64,000 bases of DNA from Candidatus Nitrospira kreftii (GCA_014058405.1 CP047423.1:3332501-3396500); one strand, 5' to 3'; shown: positions 8,544-17,605, numbered from the stretch's first letter. The notes: a model not told the origin generated them from the letters alone. A program made the numbers and translations.

Positions 8544-9125
8544 TTATTTCTCAATCGCTTTCATAAACCTGCGGGTTATCTCCGGCGGCTCGTGCAGCAC
8601 ACGACCAGCATCTTCCACAAATTCATTGACCTTGATGAGCAGCATGCTGGGCCCATCCTTTTTCAACATATCTTTGAATTCGTAGATAAGATCGTCACGA
8701 TCCAAGACCCGCTCGACATTCACATAGCCTGCCGACTTCGCCACTTTCTCCAGCGGTACGACATTTGAGATCGTCGGCTGATTCCCCGTCGTTCCGTACA
8801 CTTCGTTATCGAAAACCACATGAATGAAGTTCTTCGGTTTCAAGGCCCCGACGGTCGCGAGCGTGCCCATGCCCATGAGGACATTTCCGTCGCCATCAAA
8901 AGTGATCACCTGTTTATTCGGCTTGGCAAGTGCGATACCGAGCGCAATCGCCGGAGCGTTGCCCATTGAACCGATCATATAAAAATGTGTAGGCCGGTCC
9001 GCTATCTTGTGGGCCTCGCGAGAAGGAAACCCATTGCAGATGATGACCGGTTGATCCGTCAGTAAGTCCAACAAGGCTGCCATGGCCTGCGCGCGACTGA
9101 TTAAGGTTCCCTCTTCTGGTCTCAT
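8544..9125 (-). CDS. Phosphonopyruvate (or sulfopyruvate) decarboxylase, TPP-binding beta subunit
   Basis: A protein of 193 aa starting at the ATG at 9125, which overlaps the alpha-subunit stop in ATGA. It contains the thiamine diphosphate motif FDGDGNVLMGMGTLATVGA followed by DNEVYGTTGNQPT, the GDG...N pattern for Mg-TPP. SMGNAPAIALGIALAKP is typical of ComE and phosphonopyruvate decarboxylases. The frame extends further upstream, but that part overlaps the alpha gene in another frame and is not credible coding. Context with the transaminase favours phosphonopyruvate. Confidence 0.85.
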   Translation of the reverse strand: MRPEEGTLISRAQAMAALLDLLTDQPVIICNGFPSREAHKIADRPTHFYMIGSMGNAPAIALGIALAKPNKQVITFDGDGNVLMGMGTLATVGALKPKNFIHVVFDNEVYGTTGNQPTISNVVPLEKVAKSAGYVNVERVLDRDDLIYEFKDMLKKDGPSMLLIKVNEFVEDAGRVLHEPPEITRRFMKAIEK

Positions 9126-9619
9126 GGGTGCAATCCCTTCACGACACCCTTTGTAATGAAAAGCGCGACCGGAATCTGTTTCTTCATATACGTATCGGCG
9201 ACCCACCGAAAGTCCTCCAGGACTGTTTTCTCGGTCAGAGTCCGGTGAGGAATCCTGACGGTATCGAGCAACTGCGGCATCACGTCGCCCATCACGAGAT
9301 GTTCCGGGGCATCCTTCCCCCCTTGGCCTCTCCATGAAACGATCAGGACACAAGGTTGTCTATAAATCATATTGAGCGAAATGAGCGTGTTGAGCGAGGT
9401 ACCCAGACCTGAGTTCTGCATGAGAACGGCCGGTGTTTTCCCAGCCATATAGGCGCCAGCAGCCATGCCGACAGCTTCATCCTCTCGAACAGCGGGAGTG
9501 TAGAGTCGTCGATTCATCAACTCCGCGATGATTCCACCCAGGATTGAATCCGGCACTCCGGTGAAAAAGTTGACCCCCATATCCTGCATGGCCTGCACAA
9601 ACACATCGCTCTCAATCAC
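9122..9619 (-). CDS. Phosphonopyruvate (or sulfopyruvate) decarboxylase, PYR-domain alpha subunit
   Basis: A protein of 165 aa using a GTG start at 9619, preceded by AAGGAG nine bases upstream. An upstream in-frame ATG would add 84 residues without domain character. NFFTGVPDSILGG, REDEAVGMAAGAYMAGK with the catalytic glutamate, and QNSGLGTSLNTL match the pyrimidine-binding half of ComD and phosphonopyruvate decarboxylases. Most bacterial Ppd enzymes are single chains near 375 aa; this one is split in two as in archaeal sulfopyruvate decarboxylase. It is the first gene of the leftward cluster. Confidence 0.85.
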   Translation of the reverse strand: MIESDVFVQAMQDMGVNFFTGVPDSILGGIIAELMNRRLYTPAVREDEAVGMAAGAYMAGKTPAVLMQNSGLGTSLNTLISLNMIYRQPCVLIVSWRGQGGKDAPEHLVMGDVMPQLLDTVRIPHRTLTEKTVLEDFRWVADTYMKKQIPVALFITKGVVKGLHP

Positions 9620-9800
9620 TGGATTTTGCTCCTTGGTATAGTCAGCAAACGCCTGCCAAAACGGCGCATTATAAGATAGGGGTTGCTGCGTTCTCAAGGA
9701 CGATCGGTGATTGTCTTCGCATGGTTCTCGTGCTAGCGTGAGTACACCCAAGGCACGCTCCAATCCGTCAGCGTATATGAGCCGACCACCCCACCATACG
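9620..9800. promoter_or_regulatory. Divergent intergenic region between phosphonate cluster and secreted-protein pair
   Basis: This is the only gap between the leftward decarboxylase operon and the rightward gene at 9801, so it must hold both promoters. I could not assign convincing -35/-10 pairs. The AAGGAG ribosome-binding site of the alpha subunit lies at 9629-9634. Confidence 0.4.
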
Positions 9801-10307
9801 ATGCGTATCTGGCCGTTGGCTGCGCCGTTCACAATCATGATCGGCGTAGTCGTAACATCGGCAGTTCCCATGATAAATGATCCAAAGGGATTTCACGATA
9901 TTCCTTGGGGGACCGTTTTATCCTCTCGCCCGGACCTGGAAACCATCCGTTCGAGCTCGCATATCGTTGAATACCTTCGCAAGGAAGGGCGCTCATCGTT
10001 TGCAGGAGCTGAAATGAGCAGCATCCTCTATGTCTCGTTGGATGATCAATTTGCACGAGTGGTCATCCGTTATGAAGGTGAACAGGTCCACAAACAAGTG
10101 TTGCGCCATTTAGAAGGCCGATTCGGACAACTAGATCGAGTTCCTGGTCAAATGGCACGAGGGCTCACCCAGCAGTACAACTGGCGCGGGACCGATACCG
10201 AAATCAATCTCACCTATCAAGCTGGTACAGAGCGAGGCTATATCTTCATCGATAGTCGTACGCTTGCACCTCGGTTCAACGACGACATCACCGATTCCGC
10301 AGAGTAA
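9801..10307 (+). CDS. Secreted hypothetical protein, first of a tandem paralogue pair
   Basis: A protein of 168 aa from the ATG at 9801, chosen because a signal peptide follows directly (MRIWPLAAPFTIMIGVVVTS). A 30-residue upstream extension overlaps the divergent region and lacks character. The mature part begins NDPKGFHDIPWGTVLS and contains VVIRYEGEQVHKQVLRHLEG and FIDSRTL. The next gene shares the same plan (NDPNGFEGFSWGT, VIVRYNGKENHEDIMTYL, FFESRTL). Function is unknown; a periplasmic location is likely. Confidence 0.75.
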   Translation: MRIWPLAAPFTIMIGVVVTSAVPMINDPKGFHDIPWGTVLSSRPDLETIRSSSHIVEYLRKEGRSSFAGAEMSSILYVSLDDQFARVVIRYEGEQVHKQVLRHLEGRFGQLDRVPGQMARGLTQQYNWRGTDTEINLTYQAGTERGYIFIDSRTLAPRFNDDITDSAE

Positions 10308-10312
10308 GCTAT

Positions 10313-10840
10313 ATGCGTACGTACCAAGGCGATCATCTTACGCGGTTCATCACATTGCTATTCTGTCTGCTAGTGTCTGGGACTCCCGCCACGGGTATTC
10401 CCATCGCGAACGATCCAAACGGCTTCGAAGGCTTTTCGTGGGGAACCATCCTGTCGGAGACGGAGCAATTCATAAAAATCGAGGACTCGGGTCGCATTCA
10501 AACATATGAGCCGAAAAAGCACCCCCCCATGCTTGGCATGACGGTGGTTGACTCCCTACGGTTTACAACGTTTGAGAATAAGCTTGGCCGAGTAATCGTT
10601 CGGTATAACGGCAAAGAAAATCATGAGGATATTATGACCTACCTTCAAGCCACGTACGGTCCACTCGATCGAACACCAGGACAGATCGCTGTCGGCTCAG
10701 TGAAAGTGTATGCTTGGCATGGCTTTCAGACGGAAGTGACGTTGCGGTTCGAAAGCAGGCTTGATCATGGCATTATTTTTTTCGAGAGTCGGACACTTCC
10801 TGAAAAACTGACTGATGAGACCTCCACGACGGCCTTCTAA
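10313..10840 (+). CDS. Secreted hypothetical protein, second paralogue
   Basis: A 175-aa protein with an N-terminal signal peptide (ITLLFCLLVSGTPATG) and a mature part paralogous to the gene five bases upstream. Shared elements are NDP-x-GF-x4-WGT, an RV(V/I)(I/V)RY-G motif, a -YGPLDRTPGQ- motif (FGQLDRVPGQ in the partner) and a terminal (I/F)-x-SRTL. The pair is likely one transcript. I recognise no family with a known function. The spacing of WGT and GPLD motifs suggests a small alpha/beta periplasmic domain. Confidence 0.75.
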   Translation: MRTYQGDHLTRFITLLFCLLVSGTPATGIPIANDPNGFEGFSWGTILSETEQFIKIEDSGRIQTYEPKKHPPMLGMTVVDSLRFTTFENKLGRVIVRYNGKENHEDIMTYLQATYGPLDRTPGQIAVGSVKVYAWHGFQTEVTLRFESRLDHGIIFFESRTLPEKLTDETSTTAF

Positions 10841-11051
10841 TCTTGGTGAGGCCCTCTTAGCATGTGCCGTGTTACCCGTCCTACACTTTCAGCTCATCTG
10901 AGCTTCCTTCACGATTTGCCGTCAACGCAGAACCAATTTGAAAGACTGGGCCCTTCTCATGAGTGAGCACACAGCCAGACGAGAGTCGGCATGACCATCT
11001 CATACGTCCACAGGCATCCCTAAGCCGCATTACTGAATTGATTAGGAAAGA

Positions 11052-11474
11052 ATGGCCCATGCGGTTATGATTATCAAACTTACGATGATGAGCCGCAAGC
11101 CTTACGTGCCGCTAGATAACCGCTATGCTGAGCGTGTAGCTGTGACATGTCGGGTTCGCTATGTTGGCGAAGTCCCAACACAACCTCACCAAGGAGAAGG
11201 GCTCACCAAAAACATATCAGTTTCCGGATGCAAGATTATTAGCGACCGTCCGGTCACACGTGGCACATTATTGACCCTGACCATTGGGCTTCCAGACGGA
11301 TTAGCACAACTTACCTTAAAATCGGCTCATGTTGTGTGGGTATCTGGCTGTCAGTTTTCTGTCCGATTCATGGACCTGAATCGGGAGCACCGAAAGCGGC
11401 TCCAAACATTCATTTGGAAAAGCATTTCCCATACCACTGTGAGTGATCAACGAACTCGATTTCGCCTTATGTAG
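11052..11474 (+). CDS. PilZ domain protein
   Basis: A 140-aa single-domain PilZ protein. RYAER supplies the RxxxR motif and NISVSG the (D/N)xSxxG motif; HVVWVSGCQFSVRFMDLN forms the later barrel strands. GGAAAG precedes the ATG at 11052, though a start at 11088 (MMSRKPYVPLD) is also possible. It appears to be a monocistronic c-di-GMP receptor. Confidence 0.8.
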   Translation: MAHAVMIIKLTMMSRKPYVPLDNRYAERVAVTCRVRYVGEVPTQPHQGEGLTKNISVSGCKIISDRPVTRGTLLTLTIGLPDGLAQLTLKSAHVVWVSGCQFSVRFMDLNREHRKRLQTFIWKSISHTTVSDQRTRFRLM

Positions 11475-11721
11475 CTCCCCCACCAAGATGTTCATAGACA
11501 CCGCAGAGAGTGTATCGACTCCGCAAGCACGCTAAAATCCCTTCAACACCACGCGCTCGTTCAGAATACACTTTCTCACCAGGGTATCCGTCACCAGGTG
11601 TTTATAGCCCTTATGGCCAAGTTAGTACCCCTCCATTTGTGGGAAGGCAAACCCGACACCCAGCGCTAATCTTCTTTCATACGAGACCTCTGGAACTGGA
11701 AATATCACGTGGAGGAATACG

Positions 11722-12105
11722 ATGAGACAGACGAAAGAATCGAGACATTCACAAGGTCAGCACTCACGCGATTCAATCGAACGCAGAAAAAGAGGAAGAA
11801 CCATCGTTTCATTTGGCCTTATGTACTCAGGCTTCAACGGGGAGGACGTGCTAATCGGTGACGGCACGGTCGTCGACTTGTCCGAGGGCGGAATCGGAAT
11901 TCGCGGAAACTGTCCTGTACAGGTTGGCACGGAGCTCACCCTGTTTTTATATCTCCCGGACGAGGAGGATCCGTTGTTCATTTTGGAAGCCACCGTAGCA
12001 TGGAGTGTTGGGTCGCTCTTCGGTGTCGCTTTGAAAAATCTGAGCCTACCGGAGGGAGATCGGATGCGCCTATTTCTTCATACACAGTCAATTGGACAAG
12101 CTTAG
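11722..12105 (+). CDS. PilZ domain protein
   Basis: A 127-aa protein with a basic N-terminal tail and one PilZ domain. RKRGR supplies RxxxR and DLSEGG the second c-di-GMP motif; ATVAWSVGSLFGVALKNLSL forms the later strands. The start ATG follows GTGGAGGAATACG, with GGAGG eight bases upstream. It ends just before the tetR operator region. Partners are unknown. Confidence 0.8.
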   Translation: MRQTKESRHSQGQHSRDSIERRKRGRTIVSFGLMYSGFNGEDVLIGDGTVVDLSEGGIGIRGNCPVQVGTELTLFLYLPDEEDPLFILEATVAWSVGSLFGVALKNLSLPEGDRMRLFLHTQSIGQA

Positions 12106-12157
12106 TCGGGTTAATGCCAAGAACTCCATACCGATCTTGCCTTGCCTTTCGAGATAG

Positions 12158-12209
12158 CCTAATGCTATTCATGGTGAGTGAGTAATCACTCACCATGAAT
12201 AGCATTAGG
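12158..12209. promoter_or_regulatory. Perfect 52-bp palindrome over the tetR start codon (probable operator)
   Basis: Two 24-bp arms (12158-12181 and 12186-12209) are exact reverse complements around the 4-base spacer GTAA. The inner core reads TGAGTGA-GTAA-TCACTCA, the size and symmetry of a TetR-family operator. The right arm includes the tetR start codon at 12195, so a bound repressor would block the gene directly. The transcript could also fold into a strong hairpin hiding the start. Confidence 0.75.
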
Positions 12210-12839
12210 AAGCCACCCCCTCATCCCCAAGAGAAATCGCGAACGTCGGCTAACCAACGGCAAGCCAGCCTGATTAACGCTGCGGCGTCGCTGTTTGCGG
12301 CCAACGGGTTTACTGGAACGACCACAAAACGAATCGCGAAGGCAGCTGGAGTCAGTGAAGCGCTTCTCTTCAAATATTTTCCGACTAAGCAGGCACTATA
12401 CACTGCGATTCTCGAGGAGAAAGCCCAATACTCAGGGCTTCGAGAGGCGGTCGAGGATGCTGCGAAGAAGCAGGATGATGGGCGGCTCTTCACCTTGCTT
12501 GCAAGCTATCGAATCAAAAAGGGAGCCGATCCAACCTTGTTCCGCTTACTCCTTTTCAGTGCCTTGGAGAGGCATGAGATGTCCGACCTGTTCTTTCAGC
12601 AGCAGTATCAAGCATTCCACGACCTACTTGCGAGCTACATTCGCCAACGCATTGAAGATGGCGCTTTCCGAATGGTTGATCCCTTGCTTGCAGCCAGAGC
12701 ATTTTTCGGGATCATTGTTCACCACCGACTGCTCCACGATGTCTACGGCTTACCCATGCACCTGACTCATGAGGATACGGTCGCAGAGTATGTCTCGTTG
12801 TTCCTTGGTGGGCTGGTACGACAATTACCTCATTCGTAG
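12195..12839 (+). CDS. TetR/AcrR family transcriptional regulator
   Basis: A 214-aa repressor. Residues about 20-65 form the TetR helix-turn-helix (LINAAASLFAANGFTGTTTK, then AAGVSEALLFKYFPTKQALY). The C-terminal ligand domain is divergent and typical of regulators placed upstream of RND pumps. It sits 15 bases upstream of the adaptor gene, so tetR, adaptor and pump probably form one autoregulated operon controlled from the palindrome overlapping its start. The inducer cannot be predicted. Confidence 0.9.
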   Translation: MNSIRKPPPHPQEKSRTSANQRQASLINAAASLFAANGFTGTTTKRIAKAAGVSEALLFKYFPTKQALYTAILEEKAQYSGLREAVEDAAKKQDDGRLFTLLASYRIKKGADPTLFRLLLFSALERHEMSDLFFQQQYQAFHDLLASYIRQRIEDGAFRMVDPLLAARAFFGIIVHHRLLHDVYGLPMHLTHEDTVAEYVSLFLGGLVRQLPHS

Positions 12840-12854
12840 ACGGCAAACACCCAT

Positions 12855-14042
12855 ATGAGCCAATTATTCCGACATCCATTGTTAGCCCTTGGGATTGGTG
12901 TTGTGTTTGTGATTGCCGCCCTTCTCGTCTTTCGCCTGAGTACAGGCGTTAAAACCGACACAACCAAGACCCGCCTTGTTATCGTCGGCATTGTGTCCCC
13001 ACTTAGACAAGATCTCAATATTCGACTGGCCTACACGGCTGACATCTCACCCAATCAAGTTGTCAATATCTTTTCACGCGTCGACGGTTACATTGCCAAA
13101 TTACACGTGGATAAAGGTGATTTTGTCCGAGCGAATCAGTTACTCGTTGAAATAGATCATACGGACTATCAGCATGCCGTGAATCAAGCAAAGGCCAACT
13201 TGTCTGCCGCGAAAGCAAGGGTCTCGCAGCAGGATGCAGCGGTTCGTAATGCCAAGCTCACATTCGACCGCATGCAAACTCTCATCCAAGACCGATTTGT
13301 TTCGCAGCAGGACCTCGATACGGCGGAGGTCAACTTTGATGCCGCCAGAGCGGCACAAGAATCTTTACAAGCTCAGGTGAACCAAATGGATGTGGCCCTG
13401 GCCCAAGCGAAAACCAACCTGGCTTACTCCTATATCAGAGCCCCGTTTGCTGGCTATATCGCGGAGCGTAATCTAGATACCGGATCCTACGTCAGCAGCG
13501 CCACAGCCAGCACGTCCACCATGTCACGCGGCATCATGAGCTTGCACGACATCGAGACGGTCCGCGTTCTGATCGAAGTGGTCGAGCGAGATATTCCACG
13601 GGTGAAGATCGGACAACAGGCAGAGCTTCGCGCTGAGGCATACCCCGACCAGATATTCAAGGGGACCGTAACACGCATCGTCCAAGCCTTGAATCGCGCA
13701 ACCCGCACCATGACTGTTGAAATTGACATACCGAACAGAGATCGTCGATTGAAGGGTGGAATGTTCGCTCGAGTCGAAGTGTTGGTAGGAACACATCTTC
13801 AGGCCTTACAGATTCCCATCGATGCGGTCAGCCGGCTTGAAAAGGCTCAACATGTGTACATTGTTGAAGAAGGAAAAGCCCGGAGAGTGGACATTGAGAT
13901 CGGCGCCCAACAAGGGAGCTACATAGAAATCACCAAGGGCCTGACAGGGAATGAAGCGGTCATTGTCTCCGGTAAAGACTTGGTGCACGAGGGCACACCG
14001 GTGCAGACGCAACCATTGGATCCAGTAAAAAGTAAGACGTGA
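12855..14042 (+). CDS. RND efflux periplasmic adaptor (HlyD/AcrA family)
   Basis: A 395-aa membrane fusion protein with one N-terminal membrane anchor (LALGIGVVFVIAALLVFRLS). A lipoyl-type half-motif (VDGYIAKLHVDKGDFVRANQ) is followed by a coiled-coil hairpin (about residues 105-180), the second lipoyl half (YIRAPFAGYIAERNLDTGSY) and a beta-barrel domain. It works with the RND pump 33 bases downstream. No outer-membrane channel is encoded here, so a TolC from elsewhere must complete the complex. Confidence 0.9.
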   Translation: MSQLFRHPLLALGIGVVFVIAALLVFRLSTGVKTDTTKTRLVIVGIVSPLRQDLNIRLAYTADISPNQVVNIFSRVDGYIAKLHVDKGDFVRANQLLVEIDHTDYQHAVNQAKANLSAAKARVSQQDAAVRNAKLTFDRMQTLIQDRFVSQQDLDTAEVNFDAARAAQESLQAQVNQMDVALAQAKTNLAYSYIRAPFAGYIAERNLDTGSYVSSATASTSTMSRGIMSLHDIETVRVLIEVVERDIPRVKIGQQAELRAEAYPDQIFKGTVTRIVQALNRATRTMTVEIDIPNRDRRLKGGMFARVEVLVGTHLQALQIPIDAVSRLEKAQHVYIVEEGKARRVDIEIGAQQGSYIEITKGLTGNEAVIVSGKDLVHEGTPVQTQPLDPVKSKT

Positions 14043-14075
14043 AAAGAAACCAGTGCCTTTACGCTTCTTCCTGAT

Positions 14076-17000
14076 ATGTGGCTGACTCTACTCGCGTTAC
14101 GCAATCGAATCGGTATTTTGATGCTCTCCTTGGCGATGGTGGTATTGGGCGTGACGTCGCTTCAGAGACTGCCGGTTGACCTCTTCCCACAAATCCAGGT
14201 CCCCGTCGCTTTCGTGGGCGTCATTTACAAAGGGGCGCCTCCTCTCGACATCGAGCAGAGCGTTGTGTACCCGATCGAAAAAGCCGTCAGCTCGGCCTCC
14301 AATGTGGAACATGTCGAGTCGTTCAGCAAACAAGGACTTGGAGCGGTCCAGATCTGGTTCAACTGGGGTGCCGACCTCAATGTCGGCCAAATGGAGGTGA
14401 TGCAGCGCATCACGCAGATCTTAAACAGCCTCCCACCGGGCATTCTGCAGCCGTTTATCGTCAAGTTCGATGTCTCCAATATTCCTGTTTCGATTGTATC
14501 GGTGTCGAGCGACGAGCTGGACGAGCGCGGACTCTATGATCTCGCGTATAACACCATCGCTCCACAGATCGAGCAGATCGCCGACGTCGCAGCGGCGACG
14601 GTGGAAGGAGGGAGGATTCGCCAGATCAATATCAATCTGGATCCTGCGCTCCTCAGTGCCCGTGGGCTTTCGATTCTCGACGTCGTCCGATCCGTCAAAG
14701 CCGCCAACTTGATTTTGCCTTCCGGCAATATTAAAGCCGGCAACCTTGATTACAACGTGTTTACGAACAACCAGTTTCGAACGGTGGATCCGATCCAAGA
14801 CGTCATCGTGAAGGTGAATCAGCAAGGTAACCCGGTCCGCGTGCGCGACGTAGGAACTGTGACGGATTCCTCAGACATACAAACGAACATCGTTCATACC
14901 GATGGAGCCAGATCGGTGTTTCTTCGCGTCAACAAACAACCGCTCGCCAATACGGTCGCAGTCGTCGATGCCTTACGCGCCGCCCTCCCGAAGCTATTCG
15001 GCATCCCTGAAGGCGTGAAGCTCGGTATTTCGTTTGACCAGTCTCTTTACATCCGTCAATCCATCCACAATCTGATCGAACAGGCCATTCACGGTTCATT
15101 GTTAGCCGCGGCCGTGATTTTTATCTTTCTACGAAACTTGACCAGCACCATGATCATTTCCGTAGCCATCCCGCTGTCAATGCTCGTGACGTTTATCGTG
15201 CTCTATTTCACGAATCAGACTCTCAATATCTTTACACTCGGTGGGCTTGCGCTGGGAATCGGCCGGCTTGTGGATGATTCCATCGTGGAACTGGAGAACA
15301 TTCAGCGCCACGTCAACACCAACCCCGACCGGTGGAACGGCATCCTCGATGCGGCCCGAGAAGTAGCGATGCCGATCTTTGCTTCGACTGTGACGACCGT
15401 CGTCGTGTTTCTCCCCATGTTTTTCGTCGTCGGGATCGCGCGCCTGTTGTTGATTCCGTTGACCATCACGATCGCGATCGCGCTCTTCACGTCATTCCTT
15501 GTCTCTCGCACAGTGACACCGGCGCTGTGCTATAGATTCCTCAAACCTGAGCAAGACGCACAGCGCGCCATGCCGAGTTGGCTTGCGGCAGTGATGGCAT
15601 GGAGCCGTAGTCGCTATGAATCGCTGGATCGAGGTTACGAAGACTCGCTGCGGTGGATCCTGGGACATCGCAAGATTCTGATCATTGCAGTCACGTTGAT
15701 TTTCATTGGATCGCTCACCTTAGTTCCTCTGATCGGAACCGAGTTCCTGCCGGTTTCGGACGAGAGCCAGTTTCGGATTGTCTTAAGGGCACCGGTCGGC
15801 CAACGAGTTGAAAAGACTGAACAGCAAGTCTCAGAAGTTGAACGGGTCATCCGGGCAAATATTCCCGCGACTGAACTGCAGACCATTGTCTCCAGTACCG
15901 GTGTCTTGTCCCAAGGTCGTTCGTCTCTGTTCAACCCCAATACCGGCCCGCACACCTCTTCGATTCAGGTGTATCTCGTCGAACCGTCGAAGCGGACAAG
16001 AACTCAGGTTGAGATCATGAACGATGTGCGCCCCAAAATCGTGAAACTGTTTCCCGGCGTCTCGATGTATTTCGACCCTGGAGGTCTTGTCAAGCGTGTC
16101 ACCAGCTTCGGCTCTCAAAAGGCTGTTGACGTGGAAATTTACGGACATGATTTTGGAACGGCACGGGAGGTCATCGCACGCGTCAAAGAGATCATGGAGC
16201 AAACTCCCGGCCTGGCCGATGTGGAACCGAGCCGGGAGGAAAACTATCCGGAGGTCAACGTGACAGTGGATCGGGAAAAAGCCGCCTTGCTCGGGATCAG
16301 CGAAACCGATGTGGCCAATGCCGTCCTCTTTTCCTTGAATGGGAACGGCCAGACCGATCCGATTATTTACACGGATCCACAAAGCGGCAACGAGTACTTC
16401 ATCAGCGCGTGGCTGGCAGAAGAACACCGAAAGAGTCTCACCGATTTGGAGAATATTCTTCTCACCACCAAGACCGGTGAGCCGGTCCTACTCAAGAATG
16501 TGGCTTCACTCAAGTTGAACGCGGGGCCGGTGAAGGTCGATCGGAAGCACTTTCAGCGCGTGATCCACATTACGGCGAATCCGACCACTCGAACGCTTGG
16601 AGAAATTGCTGAAGATCTCGAATCGGCGTTCGCCAAACTCCAATTGCCGGCAGGATTTAGCATCAAATTAGCCGGGCAGATTCAGCAGCAGCGGGAAACC
16701 TTCGAAGGATTGCAGTTTGCCATCATCCTGGCGCTCATATTGGTCTACATGGTCATGGCCGCCCAGTTTAAGTCGCTCATCGATCCGTTCATCATCATGT
16801 TTGCCGTGCCGATGGGCTTTCCCGGGGTCATTTTGATGCTGTTCTTGACGGAAACGACGCTGTCCACCTCCTCAATGATGGGCATCATCATGATGTTTGG
16901 GATTGTGGTCTCGAACGGAGTCTTGTTGGTTGACTACACCAACGTGCTCCGTCGAAGAGGACACGCACTTCATCAGGCCGTCATCACCGGCGCACGAACG

Positions 17001-17261
17001 AGGCTGCGTCCGATTCTCATGACCTCACTGGCCACGGTCTTCGGACTCCTCCCCATGGCGATCGGACTCGGAACCGGTGCTGAAACGAACGCGCCATTGG
17101 CACGCGCGGTAGTCGGCGGGTTGAGTGTTTCCACCCTGCTCACACTGTTTCTCGTCCCGACGATGTATGTAATCCTGGAGGAGCGCTTTCCTAGAAAGTT
17201 TGAGAAAGAGCCGCACGATCAGGGGTCGGTGTCGACTGAAGCAGTTCCTGCTCTCGAGTAG
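14076..17261 (+). CDS. RND multidrug efflux permease (HAE-type)
   Basis: A 1061-aa AcrB-like inner-membrane pump with twelve predicted helices and two large periplasmic loops. LPVDLFPQIQVPVAFVGVIY at the N-terminus is standard. GLALGIGRLVDDSIVELENI in TM4 carries the paired aspartates of the proton relay. It probably exports hydrophobic or amphiphilic compounds with the upstream adaptor under TetR control. Length is normal for the family and there is no sign of damage. Confidence 0.92.
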   Translation: MWLTLLALRNRIGILMLSLAMVVLGVTSLQRLPVDLFPQIQVPVAFVGVIYKGAPPLDIEQSVVYPIEKAVSSASNVEHVESFSKQGLGAVQIWFNWGADLNVGQMEVMQRITQILNSLPPGILQPFIVKFDVSNIPVSIVSVSSDELDERGLYDLAYNTIAPQIEQIADVAAATVEGGRIRQININLDPALLSARGLSILDVVRSVKAANLILPSGNIKAGNLDYNVFTNNQFRTVDPIQDVIVKVNQQGNPVRVRDVGTVTDSSDIQTNIVHTDGARSVFLRVNKQPLANTVAVVDALRAALPKLFGIPEGVKLGISFDQSLYIRQSIHNLIEQAIHGSLLAAAVIFIFLRNLTSTMIISVAIPLSMLVTFIVLYFTNQTLNIFTLGGLALGIGRLVDDSIVELENIQRHVNTNPDRWNGILDAAREVAMPIFASTVTTVVVFLPMFFVVGIARLLLIPLTITIAIALFTSFLVSRTVTPALCYRFLKPEQDAQRAMPSWLAAVMAWSRSRYESLDRGYEDSLRWILGHRKILIIAVTLIFIGSLTLVPLIGTEFLPVSDESQFRIVLRAPVGQRVEKTEQQVSEVERVIRANIPATELQTIVSSTGVLSQGRSSLFNPNTGPHTSSIQVYLVEPSKRTRTQVEIMNDVRPKIVKLFPGVSMYFDPGGLVKRVTSFGSQKAVDVEIYGHDFGTAREVIARVKEIMEQTPGLADVEPSREENYPEVNVTVDREKAALLGISETDVANAVLFSLNGNGQTDPIIYTDPQSGNEYFISAWLAEEHRKSLTDLENILLTTKTGEPVLLKNVASLKLNAGPVKVDRKHFQRVIHITANPTTRTLGEIAEDLESAFAKLQLPAGFSIKLAGQIQQQRETFEGLQFAIILALILVYMVMAAQFKSLIDPFIIMFAVPMGFPGVILMLFLTETTLSTSSMMGIIMMFGIVVSNGVLLVDYTNVLRRRGHALHQAVITGARTRLRPILMTSLATVFGLLPMAIGLGTGAETNAPLARAVVGGLSVSTLLTLFLVPTMYVILEERFPRKFEKEPHDQGSVSTEAVPALE

Positions 17262-17266
17262 CTCTC

Positions 17267-17605
17267 TCAATGCTCCACAATGTTGGGAAACAAGGATTTG
17301 AGTTGCATGGCCAACCCAATATCTCCCGTGATCTGCAATCGCCCGGACATGGCCATCGTCATACTGCTGAGCTGCCCATTGAGGATCCGGATACAATCCT
17401 CTCCGGCCATCGACAGCGTCACATGCGGATCGTCATGGGTTCCATCCTTCACGACACAGCTTCCATTTTTGACCAACAATTGATATTGCCCGCCTTGGGC
17501 TCCTTGGAGATCGAACTGGTAGACCGCATCAACATCTTCCGCGGCATCTTTGTCCAGTTTTGATGGAAGCGTGTCGAGCACCTCTCGTATCGTTTTCGCT
17601 TTCAT
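17267..17605 (-). CDS. SCP2 sterol-binding domain protein
   Basis: A 112-aa single SCP2 domain. It has YQFDLQGAQGGQYQLLVKNG, DPHVTLSMAGEDCIRILNG and SGRLQITGDIGLAMQLKSLF, the usual lipid-carrier strands and final helix. The domain binds hydrophobic ligands such as fatty acids or sterol-like molecules. It converges with the RND pump gene, the two stops being five bases apart. No partner is obvious. Confidence 0.9.
   Translation of the reverse strand: MKAKTIREVLDTLPSKLDKDAAEDVDAVYQFDLQGAQGGQYQLLVKNGSCVVKDGTHDDPHVTLSMAGEDCIRILNGQLSSMTMAMSGRLQITGDIGLAMQLKSLFPNIVEH

Noticed and set aside
9620..9871. N-terminal extension of the decarboxylase alpha subunit
   Set aside because: It overlaps the divergent secreted-protein gene, lacks domain similarity, and the GTG at 9619 has a better ribosome-binding site.
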